A stretch of DNA of 64,000 nt from Loktanella sp. S4079. GTDB lineage: Bacteria; Pseudomonadota; Alphaproteobacteria; Rhodobacterales; Rhodobacteraceae. The stretch spans positions 930,001 through 994,000 of the forward strand of contig NZ_JXYE01000002.1 of assembly GCF_000967725.1 (NCBI RefSeq), read 5' to 3'. Numbering within the stretch: position 1 is the first letter of the stretch; the number at the start of each line of letters is the position of its first letter. The notes below the pieces were generated by a model. The model worked only from the letters and a program-made list of their open reading frames with translations, was not told the origin of the DNA and did no database searches. Of this stretch, positions 25,152-34,546 are shown piece after piece. The position numbers and the translations under genes were made by a program.

Positions 25152-25733
25152 TTAGGTCGCGCTGCGCGTTTCGACCATCAAATCCTGGGCCAAACGGTCA
25201 CGCAACGGCACCAGCTGCGCTTCGATCCCTTCGGCGACACTGACCCGCTGACCAGAATCACGATACTCTAGGACCAGCGCCGCAACAGCACTCTCTGACT
25301 GCGGCTCGATCCCAACGCTGCTAATCGCATCAAACCCATAGGCGCCGATCGTTGTGGGGCGCCCGGCGCGATTGGTGATCACCTCGCGAATTTCGCCAAC
25401 GCTGGTGTCGATGTGAACTTCTGCTTGGGAACCGCGGCTTGCGAACCACAGCAGATAAAACCCCACTGCCCCGAACAAAACAGACGCCATGATGCGGATA
25501 ACACCAATATTACCGTCGAAAAACAAAACGGGCATCGCGAGGATACTGACCGCCGCGATCATAAAGCTTGCCCCAAAGAGATAGGACAATATCTGCGCCA
25601 ACACGACACCAAGAGCCGGGCTACGGCCCGATTTGATTTGATACCCCCAAAAGGTGTCTTCCACTGAAAAGCTGGATGATTTTGCGATTTGCATTTGGCC
25701 GCCTAAGCTCTGAGTAACCATAGTATCTGTCAC
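25152..25733 (-). CDS. Conserved hypothetical membrane protein
   Basis: A 193-aa protein with two central hydrophobic segments (about 43-70 and 76-97) and a soluble C-terminal half containing TSVGEIREVITNRAGRPTTIGAYGFDAISSV. This half may be a small beta domain of the kind seen in PH-like membrane proteins. I do not recognise the family. It is monocistronic, between yceI and the ribosomal operon, and divergent from rpsF. Confidence 0.75.
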   Translation of the reverse strand: MTDTMVTQSLGGQMQIAKSSSFSVEDTFWGYQIKSGRSPALGVVLAQILSYLFGASFMIAAVSILAMPVLFFDGNIGVIRIMASVLFGAVGFYLLWFASRGSQAEVHIDTSVGEIREVITNRAGRPTTIGAYGFDAISSVGIEPQSESAVAALVLEYRDSGQRVSVAEGIEAQLVPLRDRLAQDLMVETRSAT

Positions 25734-25860
25734 GACGCACCCTCTATGTCCTTTTGAAATGAATTAACAGTAAATCAGGGCGATAAATTGGCACTGCCGT
25801 GGCAGAGATAAAAAATGCCAAAATCATCTTGGCATGCTAAGAAAAACAGGCACACGACGC

Positions 25861-25888
25861 TTGCATCATGGGTTCATCACTGTATAAG
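25861..25888 (+). promoter_or_regulatory. Candidate rpsF operon promoter
   Basis: TTGCAT (25861-25866) and TATAAG (25883-25888) are 16 bp apart, about 110 bases upstream of rpsF. The remaining 5' leader is long enough to hold regulatory structure. The 264-base gap from 25734 contains no gene. Confidence 0.45.
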
Positions 25889-25933
25889 GCCGCAACCTTT
25901 CTGCGTAATGTTGAACTGCGTAGTCTCTCGTGG

Positions 25934-25962
25934 GTGGGGTGCAGAAAGGATCGCTGCCCCAC
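25934..25962 (+). promoter_or_regulatory. Hairpin in the rpsF leader (possible S6:S18 site)
   Basis: GTGGGG-TG-CAG pairs with CTG-CCCCAC as a 9-bp stem with a 2-base bulge, ending 35 bases before the rpsF ATG. In many bacteria the S6:S18 complex binds a bulged hairpin in this leader to repress its own operon. The diagnostic residues are not certain here. Confidence 0.4.
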
Positions 25963-25997
25963 GCTTTGAAATGCGCTGATAATGAACTGGAGTAAGC

Positions 25998-26351
25998 ATG
26001 CCGCTATACGAGCATGTCATGATTGCGCGTCAGGATCTGTCCAACTCGCAAGCTGAAGCCCTTATTGAACACTTCGGATCGGTTCTTGCTGACAATGGCG
26101 GCAAGTTGATCGAAAACGAATACTGGGGCGTCAAAACGATGGCCTATAAGATCAACAAAAACCGCAAGGGCCACTACGCCCTGCTGCGCACAGATGCGCC
26201 AGCACCTGCGGTTCAGGAAATGGAACGCCTGATGCGTCTGCACGACGACGTCATGCGCGTACTGACAATCAAAGTCGACGCACATGAAGAAGGCCCTTCC
26301 GTCCAGATGCAAAAACGCGAAGACCGTGGCGAACGCCGCGAGCGCCGCTAA
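25998..26351 (+). CDS. rpsF: 30S ribosomal protein S6
   Basis: A 117-aa protein beginning MPLYEHVMIARQDLSN with YWGVKTMAYKINKNRKGHY, the S6 signature. A basic/acidic tail (QKREDRGERRERR) extends beyond the core as in other alphaproteobacteria. It pairs with S18 on the platform of the 30S subunit. CTGGAGTAAGC precedes the ATG. It is the first gene of rpsF-rpsR-rplI. Confidence 0.97.
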   Translation: MPLYEHVMIARQDLSNSQAEALIEHFGSVLADNGGKLIENEYWGVKTMAYKINKNRKGHYALLRTDAPAPAVQEMERLMRLHDDVMRVLTIKVDAHEEGPSVQMQKREDRGERRERR

Positions 26352-26377
26352 TCAGATCTTAGATAAGGACAACAATC

Positions 26378-26605
26378 ATGGCTACTAAACCATTTTTCCG
26401 TCGTCGTAAGTCCGATCCGTTTGAAGGTGAAAACGCCCCTAAGATCGACTACAAAGACACTCGCCTTTTGCAGCGCTATATCTCTGAGCGCGGCAAAATC
26501 GTTCCAGCCCGTATCACAGCTGTTGGCGCAAAAAACCAGCGTAAGCTCGCTCAGGCGATCAAACGCGCGCGTTTCCTTGCCCTGCTGCCATACGCAGTAA
26601 AGTAA
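26378..26605 (+). CDS. rpsR: 30S ribosomal protein S18
   Basis: A 75-aa basic protein with [19 protein letters not shown] (the S18 core) and the C-terminal [21 protein letters not shown]. It binds 16S rRNA together with S6. It lies 26 bp after rpsF and 13 bp before rplI. Confidence 0.97.
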   Translation: MATKPFFRRRKSDPFEGENAPKIDYKDTRLLQRYISERGKIVPARITAVGAKNQRKLAQAIKRARFLALLPYAVK

Positions 26606-26618
26606 GGACACCGATCAC

Positions 26619-27230
26619 ATGGATATCATTCTCCTTGAGCGCGTGGCCAAACTGGGCCAGATGGGCGAAGTCGTTTCTGTTAAAGAAGGCTACGCACGTA
26701 ACTTCCTGCTGCCACAAGGCAAAGCACTGCGCGTAAACGCTGCAAACCTTGCACGTTTCGAAGCAGAAAAAGCTCAGCTTGAAGCACGCAACCTGGAAAC
26801 CAAGAAAGAAGCAGAAGCGCTGGCTGAAAAGCTGGACGGTGAAACATTCATCATCATCCGCTCTGCATCTGACGCTGGTTCCCTGTACGGTTCTGTTACA
26901 ACACGTGACGCCGCCGAAGCAGCAACAGAAGCTGGTTTCTCGATCGACAAAAAGCAGGTTGTTCTGCTTGGCGCGATCAAAGAACTCGGCCTGCACGAAG
27001 TTTCCGTGAACCTGCACCCAGAAGTCGCAGCAACAATCTCGCTGAACGTTGCACGTTCCGAAGAAGAAGCTGAACTGCAAGCTGCTGGTAAGTCCATTGC
27101 AGAGCTGGCCGCCGAAGAAGAAGCAGCTGCTGAATTCGAAATTCAAGAGCTGTTCGACGACATCGGTTCCGCTGCTGACGAATTTGCTGACGACGAAGCA
27201 CCCGCTGCTGAAGCGTCTGACGAAGAGTAA
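26619..27230 (+). CDS. rplI: 50S ribosomal protein L9 with acidic C-terminal extension
   Basis: A 203-aa protein. The N-terminal rRNA-binding domain ([29 protein letters not shown]), connecting helix and C-domain match L9, which in E. coli is 149 aa. The extra 50 or so residues at the end are rich in Glu, Asp and Ala ([18 protein letters not shown]). Strong use of GCA, GAA and CGT codons fits high expression. Confidence 0.96.
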   Translation: MDIILLERVAKLGQMGEVVSVKEGYARNFLLPQGKALRVNAANLARFEAEKAQLEARNLETKKEAEALAEKLDGETFIIIRSASDAGSLYGSVTTRDAAEAATEAGFSIDKKQVVLLGAIKELGLHEVSVNLHPEVAATISLNVARSEEEAELQAAGKSIAELAAEEEAAAEFEIQELFDDIGSAADEFADDEAPAAEASDEE

Positions 27231-27252
27231 TTCTTTGTTGCTAACAAGATTG

Positions 27253-27284
27253 AGGCCGTCCCTTTTTTGGGGGCGGCCTTTTTT
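27253..27284 (+). terminator. Terminator of the rpsF-rpsR-rplI operon
   Basis: A GC-rich stem AGGCCGTCCC / GGGGGCGGCCT (one wobble or bulge) encloses a T-rich loop and is followed by TTTTTT. Confidence 0.85.
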
Positions 27285-27322
27285 GCCTAACGTAAAATAG
27301 GCCAAGACCAAGTTTCGTAACG

Positions 27323-27883
27323 ATGATCCGTGAAATGAAGCTCCCCCTTCTCGTCACATGTTTGGCAGCACTTACTGCCTGTGCAGCGCAGCCAACCGGC
27401 GATATTCGCTGGAAGCCTGAACTCTTGAACGCAGGCGACTACGTCAGTGTGTCCCAAAGCCGTGACGGCCTTATTCATCACATGTTTGTCGGGTCAGATC
27501 GCGGAAATTACGTGGTCCAAAGCTACCGCGGCGCATCCCCAGAAGGTGAACCAGCCTTTACAACGGTCCTCGACCGTGACGGCAATTATCTGCTCTGGGA
27601 AGATCAGGATGGTTACCAAGTGCGCTATGAACCGCATGATTGCACGCGGACGCTTGGGACTTGTCGCTACACTGAAATCCGCCCAAATAACCTCAGGGTA
27701 CGTTGGACACGCGTGACAACGGCAACCGAAGTTGGCTTCAAATACGTTGAAACTGACCGCAACGGCGGGCGCAAGGTCACCGGCGAAATCGCGCTCGACG
27801 CGCGTGGGGTCGCAGGCGATGGTACCGTCAACGGCTATTTTGGCGGTCAGAATTTCACGGTTGTAAACCGCAGCTACGAATAG
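27323..27883 (+). CDS. Putative lipoprotein of unknown function
   Basis: A 186-aa protein with a lipoprotein signal: a hydrophobic stretch then LTACAAQP, with Cys at about residue 20. The mature part is beta-rich (YVSVSQSRDGLIHHMFVGSD; LDRDGNYLLWEDQDGYQVRY) and has a Cys pair (HDCTRTLGTCRY) that could form a disulfide. An internal ATG at 27335 would also give a full signal peptide. I do not recognise the family. Confidence 0.75.
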   Translation: MIREMKLPLLVTCLAALTACAAQPTGDIRWKPELLNAGDYVSVSQSRDGLIHHMFVGSDRGNYVVQSYRGASPEGEPAFTTVLDRDGNYLLWEDQDGYQVRYEPHDCTRTLGTCRYTEIRPNNLRVRWTRVTTATEVGFKYVETDRNGGRKVTGEIALDARGVAGDGTVNGYFGGQNFTVVNRSYE

Positions 27884-27910
27884 CCTCTCATCATCACGAG
27901 GGCTATTTTT
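27881..27910 (+). terminator. Terminator after the lipoprotein gene
   Basis: Stem TAGCC / GGCTA with a further wobble pair encloses a 15-base loop and is followed by TTTTT. It overlaps the stop codon of the lipoprotein gene. The remaining 135 bases before the next gene hold no other feature I can see. Confidence 0.5.
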
Positions 27911-28045
27911 CCAGCGATATGCATAACTTATACACGTAAGCGAAGTCGCACGTTATCGTGATTGCATTCCATTCGCTCACACCCTTGTTACATTTCCCCG
28001 CCAGATGTCTGCTCTATACATTCTAGATAACTGGGGGATAGACAT

Positions 28046-30004
28046 ATGACAGTTCGTCTTAATCGTCGTCACTTTATCGCGGGTTCAGCCGGGCTGATCG
28101 CGATGCATCCGTTTTCGGTCAACGCTGCAACCAATCAGGCACATTTGCGGCTGATGGAAACCACTGACCTGCATGTTCACGTGTTTCCATATGACTACTA
28201 TGCAGACCGTCCGGTCGATACCGTCGGCTTGGCCCGTACAGCGTCGATCATCGAAAGCATCCGCGCCGAATCGACCAATGCGCTCTTGCTCGACAATGGT
28301 GACTTTCTTCAAGGGAACCCGATGGGCGATTATATCGCCTATGAACGGGGCATGAAGGAAGGCGATATGCATCCTGTCATCACCGCAATGAATACGCTTG
28401 GCTTCGATGCATCGACATTGGGTAACCACGAATTCAACTACGGTGTCCCGTTCCTGATGAAATCCGTCGCTGGGGCCACCTTTCCCATCGTTTCAGCCAA
28501 CGTCGTCAAGGAAATGGGCGCAACACCTACAGCGGATACCACGCTCTTGCCACCCTATGTCATTCTGGAACGCACACTCACAGACGGATCAGGCGTCGCC
28601 CACCCGATCAAGATCGGCCTCATCGGATTTGTACCGCCTCAGATCATGAACTGGGACCGCAAGCACCTCGAAGGGAACGTGCAGGCCCGCGATATTGTTG
28701 CATCCGCCCGTGCCTATGTGCCGCAAATGAAGGAACAAGGCGCGGATATTATCGTTGCGCTTTGCCACTCTGGGATTGGCGAGACAAATGAATCCGACGG
28801 GATGGAGAATGCAGCGATTCCTTTGGCAGGTATCGACGGCATTGACGCGATTCTCACCGGGCACAGCCACCTCGTCTTTCCGTCATCGAATTATGACGAT
28901 TGGGCTGGTGTCGATACAACTGCCGGTACGATCAACGGAAAACCCGGCGTGATGGGCGGTTTCTGGGGCAGCCATATGGGGCTCGTTGATCTGCTGCTCG
29001 AGCTCGATGGCAATGGCTGGCGGATCTTGTCCCATACATCCGAGGCGCGCCCCATTTCGCGCCGCGAAGAAGACCGCAGCATCACCCCACTGGTCGAAGA
29101 CTACGCACCTGTTCTTGCCTCTGTCCAAGATATCCATGATCAAACACTGACCTATGTCCGCACAGCCGTGGGTAAGACCGACGCACCGCTGCACAGCTAT
29201 TTTGCCTTGGTCGCTGACGATCCATCGGTGCAAATCGTTTCCAACGCGCAGACTTGGTACATCGCCGAACAAATGGTTGGCACGCCGTTCGAGGGCCTCC
29301 CCATCCTCTCTGCCGCAGCGCCCTTCAAGGCTGGCGGTCGTGGTGGCCCGGAATACTACACGGATGTACCTGTCGGCGATGTCGCGATCAAAAACGTTGC
29401 TGACCTCTATCTTTACCCAAATACAGTGCGCGCAGTGAAAATAACGGGTGCAGACGTCAAACTCTGGCTCGAACGCAGCGCAGGTATGTTCAATCAAATT
29501 GCTCCGGGTTCAACAGATGCGATCCTGCTCAACCCTGACTTCCCAAGCTATAACTTCGACGTCATCGACGGCGTCAGCTATGAAATTGACCTATCGCAAC
29601 CTGCGATGTTCAACCGCGAAGGTGAAGTCATTCACGCCGATACGAATCGGATCATCAATCTGCAATTCAACGGGGCTCCGATTGAGCCCACGCAGGAATT
29701 TGTTGTCGCGACCAATAACTACCGCGCAACTGGCGGCGGTAGTTTTCCGGGTGCAGATGGGTCTACGATCATCTTTGAAGGTCCAGACACAAACCGTGAC
29801 GTCATCGTGCGCTACATCGTTGAACAAGGCACTGTCAGCCCGCGTGCAGACGCAAATTGGCGCTTTGCCCCAATGCCCGACACAACAGTCATTTTTGAAA
29901 CGGGTCCCGCCGGGGCGCAATACGCTGACACTGTGGATGGCATGAACATCGCCCCCGCTGGCAGTAGCGAGACTGGCTTTGCACAGTTCCGCATCACACT
30001 CTGA
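28046..30004 (+). CDS. cpdB: Bifunctional 2',3'-cyclic-nucleotide 2'-phosphodiesterase/3'-nucleotidase
   Basis: A 652-aa exported protein. A twin-arginine-like signal NRRHFIAGSAG starts at residue 6, with a probable cut after VNA near residue 27. The metallophosphoesterase domain (about 33-350) has TTDLHVHVFPYDYY, DNGDFLQGNP, LGNHEFNYG and GHSHLVFP. The 5'-nucleotidase C-terminal domain (about 370-620) has NAQTWYIAEQ and NNYRATGGGSFPG. It degrades cyclic and 3'-nucleotides in the periplasm for phosphate and nucleoside uptake. Confidence 0.92.
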   Translation: MTVRLNRRHFIAGSAGLIAMHPFSVNAATNQAHLRLMETTDLHVHVFPYDYYADRPVDTVGLARTASIIESIRAESTNALLLDNGDFLQGNPMGDYIAYERGMKEGDMHPVITAMNTLGFDASTLGNHEFNYGVPFLMKSVAGATFPIVSANVVKEMGATPTADTTLLPPYVILERTLTDGSGVAHPIKIGLIGFVPPQIMNWDRKHLEGNVQARDIVASARAYVPQMKEQGADIIVALCHSGIGETNESDGMENAAIPLAGIDGIDAILTGHSHLVFPSSNYDDWAGVDTTAGTINGKPGVMGGFWGSHMGLVDLLLELDGNGWRILSHTSEARPISRREEDRSITPLVEDYAPVLASVQDIHDQTLTYVRTAVGKTDAPLHSYFALVADDPSVQIVSNAQTWYIAEQMVGTPFEGLPILSAAAPFKAGGRGGPEYYTDVPVGDVAIKNVADLYLYPNTVRAVKITGADVKLWLERSAGMFNQIAPGSTDAILLNPDFPSYNFDVIDGVSYEIDLSQPAMFNREGEVIHADTNRIINLQFNGAPIEPTQEFVVATNNYRATGGGSFPGADGSTIIFEGPDTNRDVIVRYIVEQGTVSPRADANWRFAPMPDTTVIFETGPAGAQYADTVDGMNIAPAGSSETGFAQFRITL

Positions 30005-30011
30005 CAGAGTA

Positions 30012-30041
30012 ACGGCCGGCGTTTTCTGTAACACCGGCCGT
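30012..30041. terminator. Hairpin between cpdB and the next convergent gene
   Basis: An 8-bp perfect stem ACGGCCGG / CCGGCCGT with a 14-base loop lies in the 44-bp convergent gap. There is no clear T-run on either side, so it may act as an mRNA 3' end or a weak terminator. Confidence 0.4.
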
Positions 30042-30048
30042 CCATCAA

Positions 30049-30525
30049 TTAGCGATCAAATGTCTCCAAAGACAAACGCGCATTACAATATTCGCCGTCG
30101 TAGGTTCCGGCCCATACATCGATGCGACCATCCGCAGGACGCGTCAACACAATGCGCGGGTCTAAGTTTCCGTTGTCATCATCGTCATAGTACCAATGTG
30201 CAGAAGACGTATTGATCAAAAGCGCAGAGTCACACTCGCTGACCATACTAATCACAAGTTGATAGCCACCCATCCCGGACAATTGGAATGAAAAATCTGG
30301 ATTGGTCGTAAAGTACCCTGCCCCAGTATCCGTGCCTGGTGTCACATTCGAACAATCCCAAACGTAGTTTTCGCCGCCAGCAACAACGCTGAACGACCGC
30401 TCTTGGTAGAGCTGTTTACCAGTCGCCTGATAAGACTCCGACGGCGATGCATTAAAGTTGGGACAGGCAGCCGCGGCAGAGCCAAATCCAAATGCGCATG
30501 CGGCAGCGAGCAAAAAGGTCTTCAT
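30049..30525 (-). CDS. Secreted hypothetical protein
   Basis: A 158-aa protein with a Sec signal peptide (MKTFLLAAACAFGFGSAAAA, cut before CPNFNAS). The mature domain contains SFSVVAGGENYVWDCSNV and HWYYDDDDNGNLDPRIVL, the latter resembling a short Asp-rich calcium-binding loop, and ends with WAGTYDGEYCNARLSLETF. Four cysteines may form disulfides. Beta-sandwich-like secreted domain; function unknown. Confidence 0.75.
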   Translation of the reverse strand: MKTFLLAAACAFGFGSAAAACPNFNASPSESYQATGKQLYQERSFSVVAGGENYVWDCSNVTPGTDTGAGYFTTNPDFSFQLSGMGGYQLVISMVSECDSALLINTSSAHWYYDDDDNGNLDPRIVLTRPADGRIDVWAGTYDGEYCNARLSLETFDR

Positions 30526-30625
30526 TCATATCTCCTACGAAATAGTCACTACATCAACTGAACAACCCATGAATAAGGGCCATCAAAACAGTAGGGAAAT
30601 ATTTTTGAACTATCGGTCAAAAGTA

Positions 30626-30651
30626 AAGGGCGCCCCAAATGGGACGCCCTT
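30626..30651 (-). terminator. Terminator after tig
   Basis: A stem AAGGGCG / CGCCCTT is extended by inner CCC/GGG pairs and followed on the minus strand by TTACTTTTG. It lies 24 bases after the tig stop. Confidence 0.65.
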
Positions 30652-30674
30652 CAAAATAACATCTGTTGCAAATA

Positions 30675-32006
30675 TTACTCTTCTTCGAGCTTCTCAACAG
30701 CAGCTTGCAGGTCTTCCTTGCTCACTTCTTTGTCTGTCACAGCAGCTTTGTCCAAGATGTGGTCTACGACCTTGTCTTCGAACATCGGTGCTTGCAGTTG
30801 CTGACGGAACTGCGCGTTTTGCTGAACGAACTCAAAGAACTGACGCTCTTGACCTGGGTACTGACGCGCCTGGTTCATGATCGCTTGTGTCATCTCTTGG
30901 TCAGTGACTTTGACGTCAGCTTTTTGACCAATATCAGCCAACAGCAGACCCAGCTTCACGCGACGTTGCGCCAGTTTCTGGTGCTCGTCGGTTGGCTCGA
31001 TCTCTGGGTGATCGTGGCCTTCAACTTCTGGGTTTTCTTCGTGCCACAGCTGGTGCGCAATTTGGTTTGCTTCTGCGGTGACCAGCGACTCTGGCAGATC
31101 AAAAGAAACAAGTGTGTCCAGCTCGTCCAACAGCGCGCGTTTTGCAACGGCACGTGATGCACCGGTGTACTCTGCCTCCAGACGCTCTGTGATTTGCGCT
31201 TTCAACGCTTCCAGATCTTCTGCACCAAATTTCTTGGCCAGTTCATCGTCCAGCTCAGGTGTTTTTGGCGCTTTCACTTCTTTGATTGTGCAGGTGAAGA
31301 CAGCTTTTTTGCCAGCAAGGTGCTCAGCTTGGTAATCTTCAGGGAAGGTCACCTCGACGTCTTTTTCTTCGCCCGCTTTCACCTTCAGCAGGCCATCTTC
31401 GAAACCTGGAATGAAAGAGTTGGAGCCCAGAACAAGCGGGTAATCTTCGGCTGAACCACCGTCAAAGGCTTCGCCGTCAACTTTACCAACGAAATCAAGA
31501 ATAACTTGGTCGTCTTTCTTGGCTTGGGTCTTTTTCGCTTCGTAAGAGACTGCCTGCGGAGAAGACGCGAGGTTGTCCAAAGCTTCTTGAACTGATTCGT
31601 CGTCTGCTTTGACGACCAGACGCTCGAGCTTGATCGCGCTAAAGTCTGTTTCAGCGATCTCAGGAAGTTTCTCGTAAGAAACTTCAACATTCACGTCGTC
31701 GCCTTCTTTCCAGTCTTCGTTGGTCATCTTCATCTCAGGCTGTGCCGCAGGACGGTCACCTGATTCTTCAAGATGCTTGGTCAGCGCACCGTCGATCGAC
31801 TCTTGCATGCTTTCGCCCATAAGACGCTGGCCGAATTGCTTGCGCAGCAGTGCCATAGGCACCTTACCCTTACGAAAGCCCTTCATTTCCACGGTTGGCT
31901 GAGCTTCTTTCAGCTTTTCTTCGACTTTCGCGTCAAGTTCCGCTGCGGTGACGGTGATAGCGTAGCCGCGCTTGAGGCCTTCGTTGAGGGTCTCAGTGAC
32001 CTGCAT
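30675..32006 (-). CDS. tig: Trigger factor chaperone
   Basis: A 443-aa ribosome-bound chaperone and peptidyl-prolyl isomerase. The N-terminal domain has the ribosome-docking motif [12 protein letters not shown], the FKBP-like domain covers about 150-245 ([19 protein letters not shown] starts it), and the C-terminal helical arms follow. The start [10 protein letters not shown] is preferred because AGAAGGACAG lies just before it; an upstream extension would enter the tRNA-Leu gene. Confidence 0.95.
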   Translation of the reverse strand: MQVTETLNEGLKRGYAITVTAAELDAKVEEKLKEAQPTVEMKGFRKGKVPMALLRKQFGQRLMGESMQESIDGALTKHLEESGDRPAAQPEMKMTNEDWKEGDDVNVEVSYEKLPEIAETDFSAIKLERLVVKADDESVQEALDNLASSPQAVSYEAKKTQAKKDDQVILDFVGKVDGEAFDGGSAEDYPLVLGSNSFIPGFEDGLLKVKAGEEKDVEVTFPEDYQAEHLAGKKAVFTCTIKEVKAPKTPELDDELAKKFGAEDLEALKAQITERLEAEYTGASRAVAKRALLDELDTLVSFDLPESLVTAEANQIAHQLWHEENPEVEGHDHPEIEPTDEHQKLAQRRVKLGLLLADIGQKADVKVTDQEMTQAIMNQARQYPGQERQFFEFVQQNAQFRQQLQAPMFEDKVVDHILDKAAVTDKEVSKEDLQAAVEKLEEE

Positions 32007-32027
32007 GTGCTGTCCTTCTTTAATTAA

Positions 32028-32112
32028 TGGTGCGGGTGAAGGGACTTGAACCCCCACGCCTTGCGGCGCCAGAACCTAAATCTGGTGCGTCTACCAATTC
32101 CGCCACACCCGC
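32028..32112 (-). tRNA. tRNA-Leu (anticodon UAG)
   Basis: An 85-nt class-II tRNA with acceptor GCGGGTG / CACCCGC, D-arm GCGGAATTGGTAGACGC, anticodon stem CCAGA / TCTGG around loop TTTAGGT (anticodon TAG, reading CUN), a long variable arm CGCCGCAAGGCG, T-loop GGTTCAAGTCC and an encoded 3' CCA. It lies 21 bases upstream of tig on the same strand. Confidence 0.97.
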
Positions 32113-32118
32113 ATTATC

Positions 32119-32145
32119 AAAAGGGGCAGGAAGTGTGCCCGCCCC
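32119..32145 (-). terminator. Terminator-like hairpin after nnr
   Basis: GGGGCGGG / CCTGCCCC (8 bp, one G-T wobble) with a 7-base loop is followed by TTTT on the minus strand. The T-run ends only 6 bases before the tRNA-Leu 5' end. The rest of the gap to nnr shows nothing else. Confidence 0.55.
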
Positions 32146-32234
32146 GAGGTTGGCCGCTGTCTAGCAAAGCCTTTCACGGGATGCGAGAGGAAAAATGCGC
32201 TTTCTTCATCCCTTTTTGCAGAAAGTTTGCCAGA

Positions 32235-33968
32235 TTAGATGGCAAGGGCGCGCATGACCTTTGGTAACTCCTCTGGCAGATCCTCGGCAATCAGCCCGGG
32301 GCCAAAGCTTAGCGCGCATTCTGTGTGCAGCCAGGCACCCATTTCAGCCGCCTCCATCGGCGCAAACCCACGCGCCAGCAAACCCGTTATAAAGCCCGCC
32401 AAGACGTCACCAGAACCAGCAGTCGCCAGCCAAGGCGCTGCACGTTCATATATTGATGCGTTAATACTGCATTGCCCTGATGGGTCCGCGATCACTGTAT
32501 CTGGCCCCTTGAACAGTACCACACACCTTGCCCGCTTGGCCGCCTCTCGTGTCGCGTCAACCTTGGAATACGCTGGCCCCCTATCGGCAGGCGCGTTCAG
32601 CTTTTCCGCGATGTCCGGGAATAGACGTGCGAATTCGCCTGCATGTGGCGTAAGTACACAACGGTCATGCAAGCGATCAAACAATTGCGGATCAGAAGCC
32701 AACAACGTCAATGCATCCGCATCCAAAACCGTGGGCCGCGGGTTTACACCTCCGCGTCCAAGAACACTTGCGATCAAGCCTCGCTCGCGATTACCCACCC
32801 CGAATCCCGGCCCAATACAAAGCGCATTGATGCGCTCATCTTCCAAGACTTCAACAAGTCCACCAGCATCATCGATCACAGTCAGCATGACCGCATTCAA
32901 CTGCGCGGCATTCTCGATCAGCGCCGCCTGCGGACAACCAACCGTCACTGCCCCCGCCCCAATTCGCAAAGCACCTCGCGCAGCCAAACGCGCCGCGCCG
33001 CCCTTACCGGAACCACCAGAAAGGATCAGCGCGTGTCCGTGCGAGTATTTGTGCCCCTGATCCTTTGGCAACATCTGAAAATATGATGTAGGCGCAATTG
33101 CGCGACCGAATCTGTTTGGTTCAATCAATGAAACCGCGTCAACACCGCCGTTATTGAGGTGGCTAGAAAGCTTGCTATCGTCCATGTGCGGCAACGGAGC
33201 GAGAGCTAACTTACCCACATGCCATGAACCTTCCGCCAAATAGTGTCCAAGCTTTCCTTGATGAAAAGTTACAGTCAGGTCGGCGCGCACTGCATACGCC
33301 ATTTCCTTGGGCCAACGTGTGGAGTGCTCTACAGACCGCTCAATTGCCGCTGGTAAGAACCCCCTCCCACTGTCGGCACATATGCCACTGGGTATATCGA
33401 TCGCAACAAGCTTGGTTGGCAATCCGGTTTCCAGACTATGTAGCCATTTGGGCGCGAACTCCAACAATTCCCACAGACTGTCAGCTAGCTCACATGAAAT
33501 AGGGCGCGACAAACCTGTACCGAACAGTGCGTCCACGATTACATTAGGTTGATCGCAAGCTGCCACCCAACCTTGGCTTAGCTCTTTAGTATCACCAACT
33601 TCACACCAGCGTTCATAATTCGCCCGCGCATCCGGCGGCAGCTTTTCTGCATCACCATACAGAAACACCTCAACGCCCCACCCGGCTTGATGCAACAGCC
33701 GGGCCACAACAAAACCGTCACCACCATTGTTCCCGGGCCCGCAGAGCACGACCGCCCTATGCTTGCCCTTCTCATCATCTTGCAACAAATACTCCGGGGG
33801 TTTGGGGGTTGGCCCCCAAGACGGCGCTAGCTCTGGCCACTCCTCAAAGATGGCTTGGACAACGCCCCGTCCCGCGCTTTCCATCAGTTCCAGGCCAGTG
33901 ACTTCACCGGTTGCAATCGCGGCCTGTTCAATGGCGCGCATTTGGGCAGCGGTTAAAAGTTCGGTCAT
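32235..33968 (-). CDS. nnr: Bifunctional NAD(P)H-hydrate epimerase / ADP-dependent dehydratase
   Basis: A 577-aa fusion of the two NAD(P)HX repair enzymes. The N-terminal YjeF epimerase domain (about 1-280) has LTAAQMRAIEQAAI and the phosphate-binding VLCGPGNNGGDGFVVARLL. The C-terminal kinase-like dehydratase domain (about 300-577) has GGSGKGGAARLAARGALRIG (quoted up to 20), VLTPHAGEFARLFP and TAGSGDVLAGFITGLLARG. It repairs hydrated NADH and NADPH. Confidence 0.94.
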   Translation of the reverse strand: MTELLTAAQMRAIEQAAIATGEVTGLELMESAGRGVVQAIFEEWPELAPSWGPTPKPPEYLLQDDEKGKHRAVVLCGPGNNGGDGFVVARLLHQAGWGVEVFLYGDAEKLPPDARANYERWCEVGDTKELSQGWVAACDQPNVIVDALFGTGLSRPISCELADSLWELLEFAPKWLHSLETGLPTKLVAIDIPSGICADSGRGFLPAAIERSVEHSTRWPKEMAYAVRADLTVTFHQGKLGHYLAEGSWHVGKLALAPLPHMDDSKLSSHLNNGGVDAVSLIEPNRFGRAIAPTSYFQMLPKDQGHKYSHGHALILSGGSGKGGAARLAARGALRIGAGAVTVGCPQAALIENAAQLNAVMLTVIDDAGGLVEVLEDERINALCIGPGFGVGNRERGLIASVLGRGGVNPRPTVLDADALTLLASDPQLFDRLHDRCVLTPHAGEFARLFPDIAEKLNAPADRGPAYSKVDATREAAKRARCVVLFKGPDTVIADPSGQCSINASIYERAAPWLATAGSGDVLAGFITGLLARGFAPMEAAEMGAWLHTECALSFGPGLIAEDLPEELPKVMRALAI

Positions 33969-33992
33969 CGCTTAGGCAAATAAGTTTTCATT

Positions 33993-34021
33993 TTGCATAT
34001 TTTTCGACACTTCTGCATAAT
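33993..34021 (+). promoter_or_regulatory. Candidate glnB promoter
   Basis: TTGCAT (33993-33998) and CATAAT (34016-34021) are 17 bp apart in the 173-bp gap before glnB. I see no clear NtrC site or sigma54 box, so nitrogen control is not evident from sequence. Confidence 0.35.
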
Positions 34022-34120
34022 ATTTAATCAGTTGAGGTTCTTTACCCCGTTGCATCTGCCGTCAAGGTTCGCCACGAATTGTCCCGATGCAACAGAAATG
34101 TTCTGACCACCATTAAATAA

Positions 34121-34480
<360 letters not shown>

Positions 34481-34546
34481 GAATCAACCCGCAGATTCGC
34501 TCTGCGCCTTCAAGAATACCAAGACGCTAAGAAAGGTACCAAATAC

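Noticed and set aside
26559-27311. 250-codon minus-strand frame over rpsR-rplI
   Set aside because: Antisense to ribosomal genes with strongly biased codons; Phe/Cys-rich translation without recognisable motifs.
32239-33060. 273-codon plus-strand frame inside nnr
   Set aside because: Antisense to the conserved dehydratase domain; no ribosome site and no family pattern.
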